Positions 1-7,407 of a stretch of 40,281 nucleotides of DNA are shown piece by piece. The notes under the pieces were generated by a model. That model saw only the letters and a program-made list of their open reading frames with translations, was not told the DNA's origin and made no database searches. The position numbers and the translations under genes were made by a program. Positions within the stretch are counted from its first letter, which is position 1, and each line of letters starts with the position of its first letter. Source of the DNA: a virus; IMG/VR virus record IMGVR_UViG_3300048592_000655, positions 1-40,281 of that record. One strand, given 5' to 3'.

Positions 1-496
1 CGATGCGACCGCCAAGCCTGTCGTCGACGGTGAATTCGGCCTGCGGCGTGATCAGGTTCACCACCCCGCCCATCGCGCCGCTGCCATACAACACCGAGCC
101 CGGCCCCTTCACCACCTCGGCGCGCTCGAGCAGGCCGAGATCGAGAAAGGAGGCGATCGCGCCCTGCGGCTGCGCGGAATTGATGCGCACGCCGTCGACC
201 ATGACGACCACGCTTTCCTTCTTCAGCCCGCGCAGCACCGGGTTCTGCCCCCAGGCGCCGTCGGACTGCAGCGCGAGGCCTGGCTTGCCGCGCAAGAGCT
301 CGCCGGCAACCGCGCCACTCGCCCCGGGGGCACTCAGGACCTCGACCGCCTGCGGGGTATCCAGCGTGTCGGCAGCATGCCCCGTGGCAGTGACCACCTG
401 CGCGTCGAGCATGGTTTCGGCGCGCGCACCATGGGAGAAGGGAAAAACGGACAGGCCGAGCATGACCAGCGCCAGCGGTTTCAGGCGAAACGGCAT
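1..496 (-). CDS. TonB-dependent outer-membrane receptor, N-terminal part (cut by window edge)
   Basis: The 165 visible residues start with a signal peptide (basic start, hydrophobic core, cut near HGARA). A TonB-box-like stretch (DAQVVTATG) and the first half of a plug domain follow, with typical signatures NPVLRGL, VMVDGVRIN, ERAEVVKGPGSVLYGSGAMGGVVN. These receptors sit in the outer membrane and import ferric siderophores, haem or other metal complexes using TonB energy; the substrate cannot be told from the plug. The ATG at 494-496 has a GGAGC ribosome site just upstream. A Fur-box-like palindrome at 582-600 lies before the gene, suggesting iron-repressed expression. This is host DNA outside the prophage; the barrel lies beyond the left edge. 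Confidence 0.93.
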   Translation of the reverse strand, partial: MPFRLKPLALVMLGLSVFPFSHGARAETMLDAQVVTATGHAADTLDTPQAVEVLSAPGASGAVAGELLRGKPGLALQSDGAWGQNPVLRGLKKESVVVMVDGVRINSAQPQGAIASFLDLGLLERAEVVKGPGSVLYGSGAMGGVVNLITPQAEFTVDDRLGGRI

Positions 497-581
497 CGAA
501 AGCTCCAGGAAAACGGGTTCCCGGGCTGGCTGGCGGCGGCTGGCTTGCCCGATCAATGAAATCAGGGCTCGATAGTAAAGC

Positions 582-600
582 AATGCGAATCATTCGCGTT
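582..600. promoter_or_regulatory. Fur-box-like operator
   Basis: A 19-base near-perfect palindrome, AATGCGAATCATTCGCGTT (arms AATGCGAAT and ATTCGCGTT around a central C, one mismatch), has the layout of a Fur site. It lies 86 bases upstream of the TonB-receptor start codon, where it could overlap the promoter. The small gene at 686 runs the other way, so both could be affected. Its role is inferred from motif and position. Confidence 0.7.
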
Positions 601-685
601 TGCGGTAGATCAAAAAATCCGCGCCTGCCGGCTGACGGCTATCATGCGCACCGCGCCTTACCGACTTCGCACGACCCGCCGGCCA

Positions 686-895
686 ATGAAACTTTCCCGC
701 CTCTACCGTCCCGACGACCGCCGCTTCTGGCTGATGATCGTGCTCAATATCCTCTCCGCGGTGCTCGCCTGGATCCTGCGCACCTGGCCGCTGGTGCCGC
801 TGGCGACCGCAGTGGTGGCGATCTTCGCGCTCGGCAACGCGCTGCTGGGCATGTTCATCGCGTATGACCTGATGCGCGACGAAGACAAGGACTAG
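686..895 (+). CDS. Small two-segment membrane protein, function unknown
   Basis: Predicted 69-residue protein beginning MKLSRLYRPDDRRFW, with two hydrophobic segments (about residues 14-32 and 35-62) and a charged tail ending DLMRDEDKD. I do not recognise the family. A start at 644 would add 14 Arg-rich residues, and neither start has a convincing ribosome site; 686 was chosen because the extension looks non-coding. It is divergent from the TonB receptor and shares its control region, so it might be iron-regulated too, but that is inference. This is the last host gene before the prophage left end. Confidence 0.6.
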   Translation: MKLSRLYRPDDRRFWLMIVLNILSAVLAWILRTWPLVPLATAVVAIFALGNALLGMFIAYDLMRDEDKD

Positions 896-975
896 CTTGC
901 GGGCGCGGATCTTCCCGCACCGCGCGGGCGGCAGGCAGCGTGTTGCGGGCGAGTTCGGCCGGGTGCCGGTCACCG

Positions 976-980
976 CGCTC
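976..980. repeat. Candidate target-site duplication, left copy (CGCTC)
   Basis: CGCTC occurs here and directly after the right terminus at 40275-40279. Mu-family transposition makes 5-base duplications, so this pair places the left end at 981. The inner sequence here starts AGATAAG, not the canonical TG, so the left boundary stays uncertain. Confidence 0.5.
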
Positions 981-1060
981 AGATAAGAACGAGTGAGATA
1001 TTCCCAGGGGGACGAGCGCGATAAATCTGGGATCTGGTGGGACGTTTGGGGATTTATCAG
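981..1060. other. Left prophage end with transposase-binding-like sites
   Basis: AGCGCGATAAAT at 1015-1026 recurs inverted at 40232-40243 near the right end. An inverted partner octamer is also present (GATAAATC at 1020-1027, GATTTATC at 1051-1058). GGGATCTGGTGGGA at 1029-1042 resembles a stretch I recall about 50 bases inside the Mu left end. Together these suit end sites recognised by the A transposase. Confidence 0.6.
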
Positions 1061-1072
1061 AGTCGGAATTTC

Positions 1073-1097
1073 AAAAGGGTTGCAGATTTGCACGCCC
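1073..1097 (-). terminator. Candidate terminator of the leftward late operon
   Basis: Read leftward, an imperfect hairpin (GGG..TGCA-AATC-TGCA.CCC) is followed directly by TTTT, just after the gpG-like stop at 1105. The stem has a small bulge, so its strength is uncertain. It could stop late phage transcription before the host DNA. Confidence 0.45.
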
Positions 1098-1104
1098 GGC
1101 GGCT

Positions 1105-1548
1105 TCAGGTCTGCAGGTAGTCGGAAACGAGATCGAGGATAGCCTGGCGGTCGCCGTCGGCGAGATCTGCGGACTCGGGGTCATCGAACAGCAGGCCGCG
1201 GCGGGGCATGCGTTTGGTGCCGAACTCGTGGTACGCGGCCGTCGCCGAACCAAAGCCGATTTTCGCCGATCGAGCGTCCGCGGTGTGGGTCAGGCTGCGG
1301 AGCATGTCGCCGTAGCGGTCGAGCAGCCGGCCGTGCCCGTCGTCCGGGTAGGCCGCCTTGGTGCTCTCGGCCCACTTGGTCCACTTTTTCCCGCCAGGAT
1401 CGGTCATGGTTTCGAAGCGGTTGCTGATGCGGGTCTCCATCAGCATGCCAATCTGGTCCAGAAGTGGCGCGGGATCGTCGATGCGCTTGCCGACCTGGTC
1501 GAGGTAGTCGGTGATGAACTTGGTGTCGGCGGTGATCGTGAGGGGCAT
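1105..1548 (-). CDS. Phage virion morphogenesis protein (Mu gpG-like)
   Basis: 147-residue protein beginning MPLTITADTKFITDYL. It carries the hallmarks of the phage virion morphogenesis family (Mu gpG, a tail-completion/head-tail joining factor): an N-terminal helix, a GKKW-x-KW stretch, the LLDRYGDMLRSL segment and a conserved YHEFGTKRMPRRGLL near residue 105. The ATG at 1546-1548 was preferred over a start at 1575 because GGAGG lies about 8 bases upstream and the extension overlaps the preceding gene's stop. It is the last gene of the leftward operon, about 120 bases from the prophage end. In Mu, gpG lies just before protease and capsid genes; here those are about 20 kb away on the opposite strand. 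Confidence 0.85.
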   Translation of the reverse strand: MPLTITADTKFITDYLDQVGKRIDDPAPLLDQIGMLMETRISNRFETMTDPGGKKWTKWAESTKAAYPDDGHGRLLDRYGDMLRSLTHTADARSAKIGFGSATAAYHEFGTKRMPRRGLLFDDPESADLADGDRQAILDLVSDYLQT

Positions 1549-1552
1549 GCGT

Positions 1553-1711
1553 TCAATCCTCCATCGGGTTGTCACCTTCGCCCAGCATCCAGCGGACTGC
1601 AGCTTCGACGCCCTGCTCGAAGGTCGCGCCGGGCCAGCGTGAGCCGGCGTCGAAGGCCTCCATGCACTGATTGAGTACTTCGTCGATTTCGTTTTGGGTG
1701 GGCGCGTGCAT
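1553..1711 (-). CDS. Small conserved-looking phage protein, 52 residues
   Basis: A 52-residue frame (start MHAPTQNEIDEVLNQCME, end EGDNPMED) fills the gap between the gpF-like and gpG-like genes. It starts 9 bases after the gpF-like stop and ends 5 bases before the gpG-like start, which is tight operon packing. It is acidic, probably helical, with no recognisable motif. Codon use matches the neighbours. Function unknown; by position it may be a small head-assembly accessory. Confidence 0.6.
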   Translation of the reverse strand: MHAPTQNEIDEVLNQCMEAFDAGSRWPGATFEQGVEAAVRWMLGEGDNPMED

Positions 1712-1719
1712 GGTGTCTC

Positions 1720-2502
1720 CTATCTCGTCTTCGAGCGGATCAGGTCGGCGAGTGCAGCTGCACGGGCTGCCGCCTTGCCGGCGTTGTAGCCGAAGCCGGG
1801 GTCTACGCCGATCGGGACCTGGCGGATCTCACCGGTGCGTCGGTCCACCCACTCGCGCATCCGTACCGGGCCGAAGCCGGTCTTGTTGAATCGGGCCCCA
1901 TCCGGCGCCACGCCCCGCTCGTAGTCTCGCTGCGAGACCGCCACCACCCGACACCGACAGCGCCAACCGTTGGGCGGCAGGTAGTAGTCCCAGAACGGGT
2001 CATCGACCGGGAGCACCAGGTTGTGGAGCGAGCGATGCGAGGCGCGCACCTTTTCGTCGCCCATCGTGATGTAGCGCAGGTACGGAAAGGCCGTCTTGGT
2101 GCGCTGGATGCGCTCCCATTGGCCTGCAGCGTAGGCAGTGCGGGTGTTGGTGTCGTAGATCAGCTTGAGGCGGCGAGCATCGAAGGTGGTGGTGCGCTGC
2201 TCACCGTCCTTGCCGGTGATCGTCTTCTCGCCCCACCAGCCCGCATCGACCAGTGCCCGCTTGATGTCGCGCATCCAGTCCCGGCGGGACAACTCGCCAT
2301 CGACCGATCGGGTGATCGCATCGCGAATCGTCTTGAGCAGGTCCGCTCGAGCCAGGCGCGACACAGTGAACTGGGCCGCATGTTCGTCCTGCCACAGCTC
2401 GTACCAGTCATCGGTGGTCGTGAGCAGATCGCGCGCCTGCAGATAGGCGATCGCCTCTTGGGGCGTGAGCTTGAAGACCTGGGCGAACTCTGCGGGCGTC
2501 AT
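1720..2502 (-). CDS. Phage head morphogenesis protein (Mu gpF / SPP1 gp7 family)
   Basis: 260 residues. The MuF domain is visible in the second half: a RLKLIYDTNTRTAYAAGQW helix (about 110-130), then RASHRSLHNLVLPVDDPFWDYYLPPNGWRCRCRV (about 153-187), whose P-P-N-G-W-x-C-R-C signature is diagnostic. MuF proteins are minor capsid components bound to the portal and used in early head assembly. The ATG overlaps the stop of the 80-residue gene upstream (ATGA), implying translational coupling. Position after portal and before gpG matches Mu order, although the whole block is leftward here. Confidence 0.92.
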   Translation of the reverse strand: MTPAEFAQVFKLTPQEAIAYLQARDLLTTTDDWYELWQDEHAAQFTVSRLARADLLKTIRDAITRSVDGELSRRDWMRDIKRALVDAGWWGEKTITGKDGEQRTTTFDARRLKLIYDTNTRTAYAAGQWERIQRTKTAFPYLRYITMGDEKVRASHRSLHNLVLPVDDPFWDYYLPPNGWRCRCRVVAVSQRDYERGVAPDGARFNKTGFGPVRMREWVDRRTGEIRQVPIGVDPGFGYNAGKAAARAAALADLIRSKTR

Positions 2503-2741
2503 TCATCACCCCCCTCATCGGGAAGTGGAGGTTGTGCCGCAACCAGCGCCTTTACGGCCTGTATGACGTCATCGATCTCGAACTCTCTTCGAGTGTCCCC
2601 AAGGGCTGTTCGGATGCGGCGGATGCCCATTTCCCAACGATCTTTCCGCACGATCTTGCCGTCTTCACGAAACTCGTAGTCATCGGGGTCGGCATCCCGA
2701 AACTCCGGCATACGGAAGTCCCGCTCAGTGACCTGTCTCAT
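2499..2741 (-). CDS. Small acidic phage protein between portal and gpF
   Basis: 80 residues beginning MRQVTERDFRMPEFRDADPD; highly charged, ending PPLPDEGGDE. The pattern of FR-x-A-DPDDYEFREDGKIVRKDRWE followed by a helical region occurs in small proteins of Mu-like phages with no known function. It starts 5 bases after the portal stop and overlaps the gpF-like start by 4 bases. A GTG at 2748-2750 overlapping the portal stop is an alternative start, adding three residues. Confidence 0.75.
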   Translation of the reverse strand: MRQVTERDFRMPEFRDADPDDYEFREDGKIVRKDRWEMGIRRIRTALGDTRREFEIDDVIQAVKALVAAQPPLPDEGGDE

Positions 2742-2746
2742 AACGT

Positions 2747-4315
2747 TCACCCTCCCGCATTTGCCGCCAGACGCGCCGCGCCGGCCAGTTGCGCGAGGCG
2801 CTCGGCGAGCGGGCCCGCGTCGGGGGCGTTTTCGGCGGCGAGCAACGCGCTGATGCGCTGCAGCACCTGCTCGGCGGTCTCGCCGGCGGCTGCGGCGTCG
2901 GCGATCGCGGCAAGCACTGGGTCGGTGATCGGCGTGATGACCTCCTCCCATTCGCCCAGCGCTTCATCCACGGCATCGTCGATCGCATCGCGCCCGCCGG
3001 GCTCGGCAAAGCTCGCCGTCGCCCCTTTCTGTGTCTCGGCTACAGATTCCTGTACTTCGCCATCAGATTCCGCGTTGTCGACAACAGGAACGGCTGCGGG
3101 GCGCTGCCCCGGCAGAACAGGCGGTTGTACGGGCGTCGGCGCCTTCTTCTCCCAGCCCTCTCCGTACTTCGCCCGCACCGCGTCCAGGTTGAGCTCGAAG
3201 CCCATCTCCGACACGTTCTTGTCCGTCTCGCTGCTCGCCTTCAGGTCTTCCTCCTCGGCGATCACGCGATACACCAGGCACGGTGCCAGCCCGTTGTACT
3301 CGCAGATCCAGCGGATCAAGGTGCTGTTGAGCGTATCGCTCAACAGATCGCTGTCGGCCTGCACCAGGTCGAGCCGCACCGCCGTACGCTCCTTGCTCGC
3401 CGCGGCCAACGCGCCGCCACCGCTCGTGCGCGGCTCTTGCCCGAGGAGCACGCCAGCGATCCAGTCGTCCATGTAGTTGCACAGCGATTCCTGCGTCGAC
3501 ACCGACCCCGTCAGCTTGCTCTCGAGCAGCTCGATCTGCATGCCCTCGGGCGTCATCACCACGCCATCGTTGCTGATCGCGCGCAGCGCATCGAACAGCG
3601 TGCCCTTCTCCTTCGGGCCGGCATTGCGCGGATACTTGCCCCACGGCGTGGGGCTGCCGAAGCGGTCGTTGAGCTTGTTCCAGGCGATGATGCCCTTGCG
3701 CTTGAAGAACACCGGCCAGTACAGCTGCAGACCCAGCCCCGTTCCGTAAGGGTTATCGTCCTCGGGATTGACCCGATGCACGATGAACTTGTGGTCCTTC
3801 AGCTTCACACCGGTCAGCATGTTCTCGTGCGTCAGCAGGCGCAGCTCGGGCGGTGCGTTTTCGTCCTGCTGGACGAACCGGAAGCGGCGCTGCGCCCGCT
3901 TCACCACCCGCTCGGGCACGATCCTCCCGCCGCGCACCGCCCACACGATCTCGCTCACCGCAAAGCCGCGCAGCAGTGCGTCCATCAGGTCACGGCACAC
4001 CTGGTCGAACGCACAGTGCTTCAGGATATCGGTCACCACCTCCGCGGAGGCTGTCCCGGCCTCGCCGTCCTCTACCGGCTCCACCTGCCATGGGCGCGAG
4101 ATCAGCGCCAACTGGCGCTTCTGCAACCCCTCGAAGACTTTCCCGTCGCGCTTCAGGTCGCGGTACAGCTCGCCGTTCGGGTCGCCCTTCTCCAGCAGCA
4201 GTGGATCGTTCGTCTGCAGCACGCCCATGTACGTGCTCTCAAACGGATCACGTAGCCGGTTGGCGACTTCAGTGCCCAGCTCGGGCGCGGGAAGGCGCGT
4301 CGTTTTCTTAGCCAT
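2747..4315 (-). CDS. Portal protein, Mu gp29 / DUF935 family
   Basis: 522 residues, full length for DUF935. The N-terminal MAKKTTRLPAPELGTEVA leads into a portal core with LKRDGKVFEGLQKRQLALISRPW (about 55-77), FAVSEIVWAVRGG (about 118-130), NPYGTGLGLQLYWPVFFKRKG (about 187-208) and RFGSPTPWGKYP (about 218-229). The last ~100 residues are Ala/Glu-rich and helical. The protein forms the ring at the capsid vertex through which DNA enters and to which the tail attaches. The start overlaps the terminase stop by 8 bases, a normal Mu pairing. Confidence 0.93.
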   Translation of the reverse strand: MAKKTTRLPAPELGTEVANRLRDPFESTYMGVLQTNDPLLLEKGDPNGELYRDLKRDGKVFEGLQKRQLALISRPWQVEPVEDGEAGTASAEVVTDILKHCAFDQVCRDLMDALLRGFAVSEIVWAVRGGRIVPERVVKRAQRRFRFVQQDENAPPELRLLTHENMLTGVKLKDHKFIVHRVNPEDDNPYGTGLGLQLYWPVFFKRKGIIAWNKLNDRFGSPTPWGKYPRNAGPKEKGTLFDALRAISNDGVVMTPEGMQIELLESKLTGSVSTQESLCNYMDDWIAGVLLGQEPRTSGGGALAAASKERTAVRLDLVQADSDLLSDTLNSTLIRWICEYNGLAPCLVYRVIAEEEDLKASSETDKNVSEMGFELNLDAVRAKYGEGWEKKAPTPVQPPVLPGQRPAAVPVVDNAESDGEVQESVAETQKGATASFAEPGGRDAIDDAVDEALGEWEEVITPITDPVLAAIADAAAAGETAEQVLQRISALLAAENAPDAGPLAERLAQLAGAARLAANAGG

Positions 4316-5723
4316 GCAGGAATCCTTGGATGTCGGCGCCGCGCGGGGACGCGCTCATGTACTCGATCGGCGCCGCCGGGTTCGCCGCGGCGTGGATCGC
4401 CAGCGCGAGCGCCCAGAAACGGTCGGCGTGGCCATCCGGCGTGCTTTCGGCCACGAAGCGGACGTTGCCGGCCGCCGTGGTCACCTTCTGCACCTTGCGC
4501 AAGTCGGCACGGATCATCGGATCGTCCGGGATGCGCAGCCCCCGGTCTTCCATTGCGCCCTTGAGCGGGTAGGCCAGCGCCTCCTTCACCTGCGCGGAGA
4601 AGTTCACCGCCTCCACCCGGTGCTCGCCGAACTCATCCTGCGCGTCGTCGGCCCAGCCGATACCCATGCCCGTGGCGTCGATGCAGATCCGGTCCGCGCG
4701 CGCGAACCACGGCCACAGGACCGCCTCCTGCGCGCTCTTGCGCATGCGCTCGAGCGCCTCCACGTGCCGCGTGTACAGCACGTCGCCGAGCTGCTCGACC
4801 ACCCACAGCACTGTCAGATCCTTCTTGCGGCCGATGTCCACGCCGCAGAACACGCGCCCGGTGAAGGGGTCGTCCACATCCCGCTGCCAGTCCGCACCCG
4901 CGCCGTACTCGCAGCCGGTGATCAGCTCGTACTCGATGAACTTGGCGTCGTCGTCGGCCGGGATGCACATATATTCCTGGTCGAACGATTCGGCATCGGC
5001 CGCGCCGGCCTTCACGAAGTCGAAGTACTCGGCCTCGGTCATGTCCTGCTGCTCGGCGTCGGCCGGCAGCGCCTGCTGAAGCTTGTAGAGAAAGCCCTGG
5101 TCGAGCGCGTCCTGCAAGGTCACCCGGTGCAGGCTGATCTTCTTCGGGTTGTCCTTCTCGCGGATCTCGCGAACCAGCCCGTTGAAGAACGAATTGCTGC
5201 CGCGGTGCGTGCTCACCAACTCCATGCTGCCGCCCCAGGTGATGCCCGGGTACGCGATCGCCCACATCTTGCGCTGGTCGCGGTGCAGGGCGAACTCGTC
5301 CAGGATGCGGCTGCCGCGCTTGCCCGCCTGCGCGTCCGGGTTGCTGCTCATGCTATGGATGCGTCGGCCGCTGGCGAACTGCAGCACGTAGGCGCTGAGC
5401 TTCTTGTCGGCATCGACCACCACTTCGCCCAGGTCCTGCGCGGCCATGTGCATGATGCCCGCCCACAGCTTGCAGTCCTCGATGAACAGCCGCGCCTGGA
5501 TGTCGTCGCGGCTGCTCACCCATTCGTCGTGGCGCGCCCCCTTGGCGGCGGCGCGCTCGACGGCGCCGTAGGCCGTCGACCAGCTGATGCCGATCTGGCG
5601 CGACTTCTCCATCAGCTTCAGTCGCGATGGATCCTGAATCCATGCGGACTGGAACGGCAGAAAGATCGCGTCCGGGTTGGCCGGGATCACGCGGGCGCGG
5701 CCCTTGGGCTTGGTGGTCATCAC
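4308..5723 (-). CDS. Terminase large subunit (Mu gp28-like)
   Basis: 471 residues. ATPase domain: Walker-A-like EKSRQIGIS at 39-47 and Walker B RILDEFA at 139-145, with a coupling-like SMELVSTHRGSN near 166-177. The C-terminal RNase-H-like nuclease has candidate metal-binding Asp at 296 (CGVDIGRKKD) and 349 (ICIDATGMG), plus Asp in the IPDDPMIRADLRKV segment. It packages DNA into proheads and cuts it; Mu-like phages use headful packaging that takes in host DNA at the ends. It overlaps the gp27-like gene by 4 bases upstream and portal downstream. Confidence 0.94.
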   Translation of the reverse strand: MMTTKPKGRARVIPANPDAIFLPFQSAWIQDPSRLKLMEKSRQIGISWSTAYGAVERAAAKGARHDEWVSSRDDIQARLFIEDCKLWAGIMHMAAQDLGEVVVDADKKLSAYVLQFASGRRIHSMSSNPDAQAGKRGSRILDEFALHRDQRKMWAIAYPGITWGGSMELVSTHRGSNSFFNGLVREIREKDNPKKISLHRVTLQDALDQGFLYKLQQALPADAEQQDMTEAEYFDFVKAGAADAESFDQEYMCIPADDDAKFIEYELITGCEYGAGADWQRDVDDPFTGRVFCGVDIGRKKDLTVLWVVEQLGDVLYTRHVEALERMRKSAQEAVLWPWFARADRICIDATGMGIGWADDAQDEFGEHRVEAVNFSAQVKEALAYPLKGAMEDRGLRIPDDPMIRADLRKVQKVTTAAGNVRFVAESTPDGHADRFWALALAIHAAANPAAPIEYMSASPRGADIQGFLHG

Positions 5724-6280
5724 ACGATCCCCAGCGCCTCACGGATCGCCCGCTTGGTGTCTTCGGTCACGCCCCCCTTGCTGCCCATCGCCTCGAGCTT
5801 GGCCTTCTGCTCCTCGAGCAGCTTCTCGCGCGCCGCCTTCGCCACCGCCTGGCGCTCCTTCAGGTTCAGGCTGCGCGCCTCCTGCGCAGCCTTCGCCGCA
5901 CGCGCCAGGTCGAGCACGTCGCCGATCTCCAGCGTCTGGTCGGACTGGATCGCGTTCATCGCCGTCTTGCTCGCCAGCGTCGTCACTGCCTGGGCCAGCA
6001 GCGCGCCGCTCTTGGCGTCGAACTCCTCGCCCAGCTCCGCCACCAGCGCTTCGGCCGCGGCCGCCATTTCGCGCTCGTGCGCCACGATCTCCTGCACGCC
6101 CTGGCCGAACCGATGCAGCGCGCTGCGGCTGGGCAGCTCACCGCTGGCTGCGGCGTCTGGAAAACTCGCATGCAGATCCGCGATCAGCTCGTCGAGCGTC
6201 AGGCGGTTCTCGCGCAGCCGGCGCAGGATGTGCGCACGCACGCCTGGCGACTGCCTATCGACGGATGATTTGCGGCCCAC
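5720..6280 (-). CDS. Mu gp27-like protein (DUF3486), probable small terminase
   Basis: 186 residues from a GTG at 6278-6280 (VGRKSSVDRQSPGVRAHIL...). That opening is the usual N-terminus of DUF3486, so the longer reading from 6448 is rejected: its extra residues are Arg/Gly-rich and lie opposite the gp26-like gene. An HTH-like region (RAHILRRLRENRLTLDELIADL) is followed by long helices and a Lys/Glu-rich C-terminus. In Mu this gene precedes the large terminase and is thought to be its DNA-recognition partner. It starts 2 bases after the upstream stop and overlaps the terminase start by 4. Confidence 0.88.
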   Translation of the reverse strand: MGRKSSVDRQSPGVRAHILRRLRENRLTLDELIADLHASFPDAAASGELPSRSALHRFGQGVQEIVAHEREMAAAAEALVAELGEEFDAKSGALLAQAVTTLASKTAMNAIQSDQTLEIGDVLDLARAAKAAQEARSLNLKERQAVAKAAREKLLEEQKAKLEAMGSKGGVTEDTKRAIREALGIV

Positions 6281-6282
6281 GG

Positions 6283-6573
6283 TCAGGCCCTCGGCCGCGC
6301 AATGCCGTCGATCGTCACTCGCCCCTCGGCCGCGTCCTGCCCGCGTTCGGCCAGCGTCGCCACCAGCACCGACCCAGCCTCGTCCACGGCGAGCGTGCCC
6401 ACCTCGGCCAGCCAGCGCAGTTCGGCCTTCACCTGGTCGCGCGTCCACGAATGCCCGAGCTGGTGCAGCAGGTTCGTGATCACCGAGCTGTTGCCCCGGT
6501 AACTCGGCAGCTCGGACAGGATGCGCAGGATCACCAGGCGCATGTCACGGCGAAGAAAGTCGGAATAGCTCAT
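6283..6573 (-). CDS. Mu gp26-like winged-helix-type phage protein
   Basis: 96 residues beginning MSYSDFLRRDMRLVILRIL. Helices, then LGHSWTRDQVKAELRWLAEVG (39-59), a hairpin-like VLVATLAERGQD (70-80) and IARPRA at the end give the look of a winged helix. This matches the small family found between gp25 and gp27 in Mu-like phages (annotated as VpaChn25_0724-type). Biochemical role unknown; context suggests packaging or head assembly. A clear paralog sits at 10226-10549 in the lysogeny-side operon. Confidence 0.82.
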   Translation of the reverse strand: MSYSDFLRRDMRLVILRILSELPSYRGNSSVITNLLHQLGHSWTRDQVKAELRWLAEVGTLAVDEAGSVLVATLAERGQDAAEGRVTIDGIARPRA

Positions 6574-6580
6574 CGGTCGC

Positions 6581-6883
6581 TCACTTGTGCTGCAGCAGGT
6601 AATCGTTGATGCGGTCCAGGCTGCGCGCCAGCGGCTGCATGCTGTCGGTCACGCCCTCGAGCTTGGCGTCCAGCCGCTCCAGCCGGCCCATCAGCTCGTT
6701 GAGCTGGTTGTGGCTCGGCACCGCGCGCATCTCCGCCTCCAGCGTGGTGATGCGCGTGCGCAGCTCCAGCAACTCCTTGGCGCTCGCCGCCTGGCGGCCG
6801 ATCAGCCACGAATAGATGCCGATCACCCCGATCACCACCCATTGCATCGTCCCGAAGCCGAAGTTCAGCTGCTCGATGTTCAT
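6581..6883 (-). CDS. Mu gp25-like membrane/coiled-coil protein (DUF2730)
   Basis: 100 residues. One transmembrane helix (about 13-30, MQWVVIGVIGIYSWLIG) is followed by a long coiled coil (about 34-95) with heptad-like LLELRTRITTLEAEM and LMGRLERLDAKL. This architecture and place are typical of DUF2730 proteins. Function unknown. The ATG overlaps the end of Rz by 4 bases, linking lysis and packaging genes in one transcript. Confidence 0.85.
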   Translation of the reverse strand: MNIEQLNFGFGTMQWVVIGVIGIYSWLIGRQAASAKELLELRTRITTLEAEMRAVPSHNQLNELMGRLERLDAKLEGVTDSMQPLARSLDRINDYLLQHK

Positions 6884-7407
6884 CGAGGCGCCCCCTCCTC
6901 ATGCCAGCCGATCAACGCATCGAGCCGGCGCCGGCACTCGTCGTACCGCCCGCCGGCATCGAGCGCCCAGCGGGCGACGTGGGTATCGGTGGCAACGTGT
7001 CCGGCATCCGCTCGAGCAGCGCCGCCGGCGGCGTCGGGCAAATCGGCATCGAGGCCGGGGGCGCCGTCGAGCACCCGCAAAGCAGGCTCGTCCAGGCACA
7101 CACGGCCAGTGGTCGTGCGGGAAATCGCATCGTCTCGCTCCTTGCGCAGCCGCCCCGTTTCACGGGTCGCGGCGGCCAGCTGGCGGCTCAGCGTGTCGCC
7201 GCGCGTCTGCGCAGCCTGCAGGCGCTCGAGCGCCTCGCGGGTCGCCGCCTGTTCGGCCTGCAGGGTGCGCTCGCGCTCGGCAGCGGCCGCGCGTGCGCCG
7301 CTCGCCGCGCCGGCCTGGTAGCTCATCCAGCCCACCACGGTCAGCACCACCAGCAGCGCCGCGCCCATCGCCAAGGCAAGCGCCCCGTCGAAGTACTTGC
7401 CGATCAT
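6880..7407 (-). CDS. Rz-like inner-membrane spanin
   Basis: 175 residues from the ATG at 7405-7407, which overlaps the endolysin stop (ATGA). A single N-terminal membrane segment (about 7-32, ALALAMGAALLVVLTVVGWM) precedes a long periplasmic coiled coil rich in Ala, Glu and Arg, then a Cys-containing tail ending WHEEGAPR. This is the i-spanin layout: with the lipoprotein Rz1 it bridges and fuses the inner and outer membranes in the last step of lysis. A start at 7443 adds residues lying within the endolysin gene and is less likely. An embedded gene in another frame (6912-7130) has the Rz1 features. Confidence 0.85.
   Translation of the reverse strand: MIGKYFDGALALAMGAALLVVLTVVGWMSYQAGAASGARAAAAERERTLQAEQAATREALERLQAAQTRGDTLSRQLAAATRETGRLRKERDDAISRTTTGRVCLDEPALRVLDGAPGLDADLPDAAGGAARADAGHVATDTHVARWALDAGGRYDECRRRLDALIGWHEEGAPR
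6912..7130 (-). CDS. Rz1-like outer-membrane spanin lipoprotein, nested inside Rz
   Basis: 72 residues read in a different frame wholly within Rz. It starts MRFPARPLAVCAW and has a lipobox-like LLCGC around residues 16-20, so Cys20 would be lipidated. A Pro-rich mature part (CSTAPPASMPICPTPPAA...) is typical of Rz1. Nesting of Rz1 in Rz is known from lambda-like phages. The 83-residue reading from 7163 is rejected because its added residues spoil the signal peptide. Confidence 0.78.
   Translation of the reverse strand: MRFPARPLAVCAWTSLLCGCSTAPPASMPICPTPPAALLERMPDTLPPIPTSPAGRSMPAGGTTSAGAGSMR

Noticed and set aside
3-575. Plus-strand frame of 190 residues at the left edge
   Set aside because: It is the shadow of the TonB-receptor gene; the minus strand has a signal peptide, TonB box and plug motifs.
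914-928. CCCGC-ACCGC-GCGGG dyad after the host membrane gene
   Set aside because: A 5-bp GC stem with no T-run is expected by chance in this composition.
2789-4255. Long plus-strand frame (488 residues) opposite the portal gene
   Set aside because: High GC keeps the antisense strand open. Composition is His/Arg/Leu-rich without motifs, whereas the minus strand gives a full DUF935 portal.
3768-6479. 903-residue plus-strand frame over portal, terminase and gp27-like genes
   Set aside because: It spans several clear minus genes and has Ser/Arg/Ala-rich, motif-free sequence, a GC-rich shadow.
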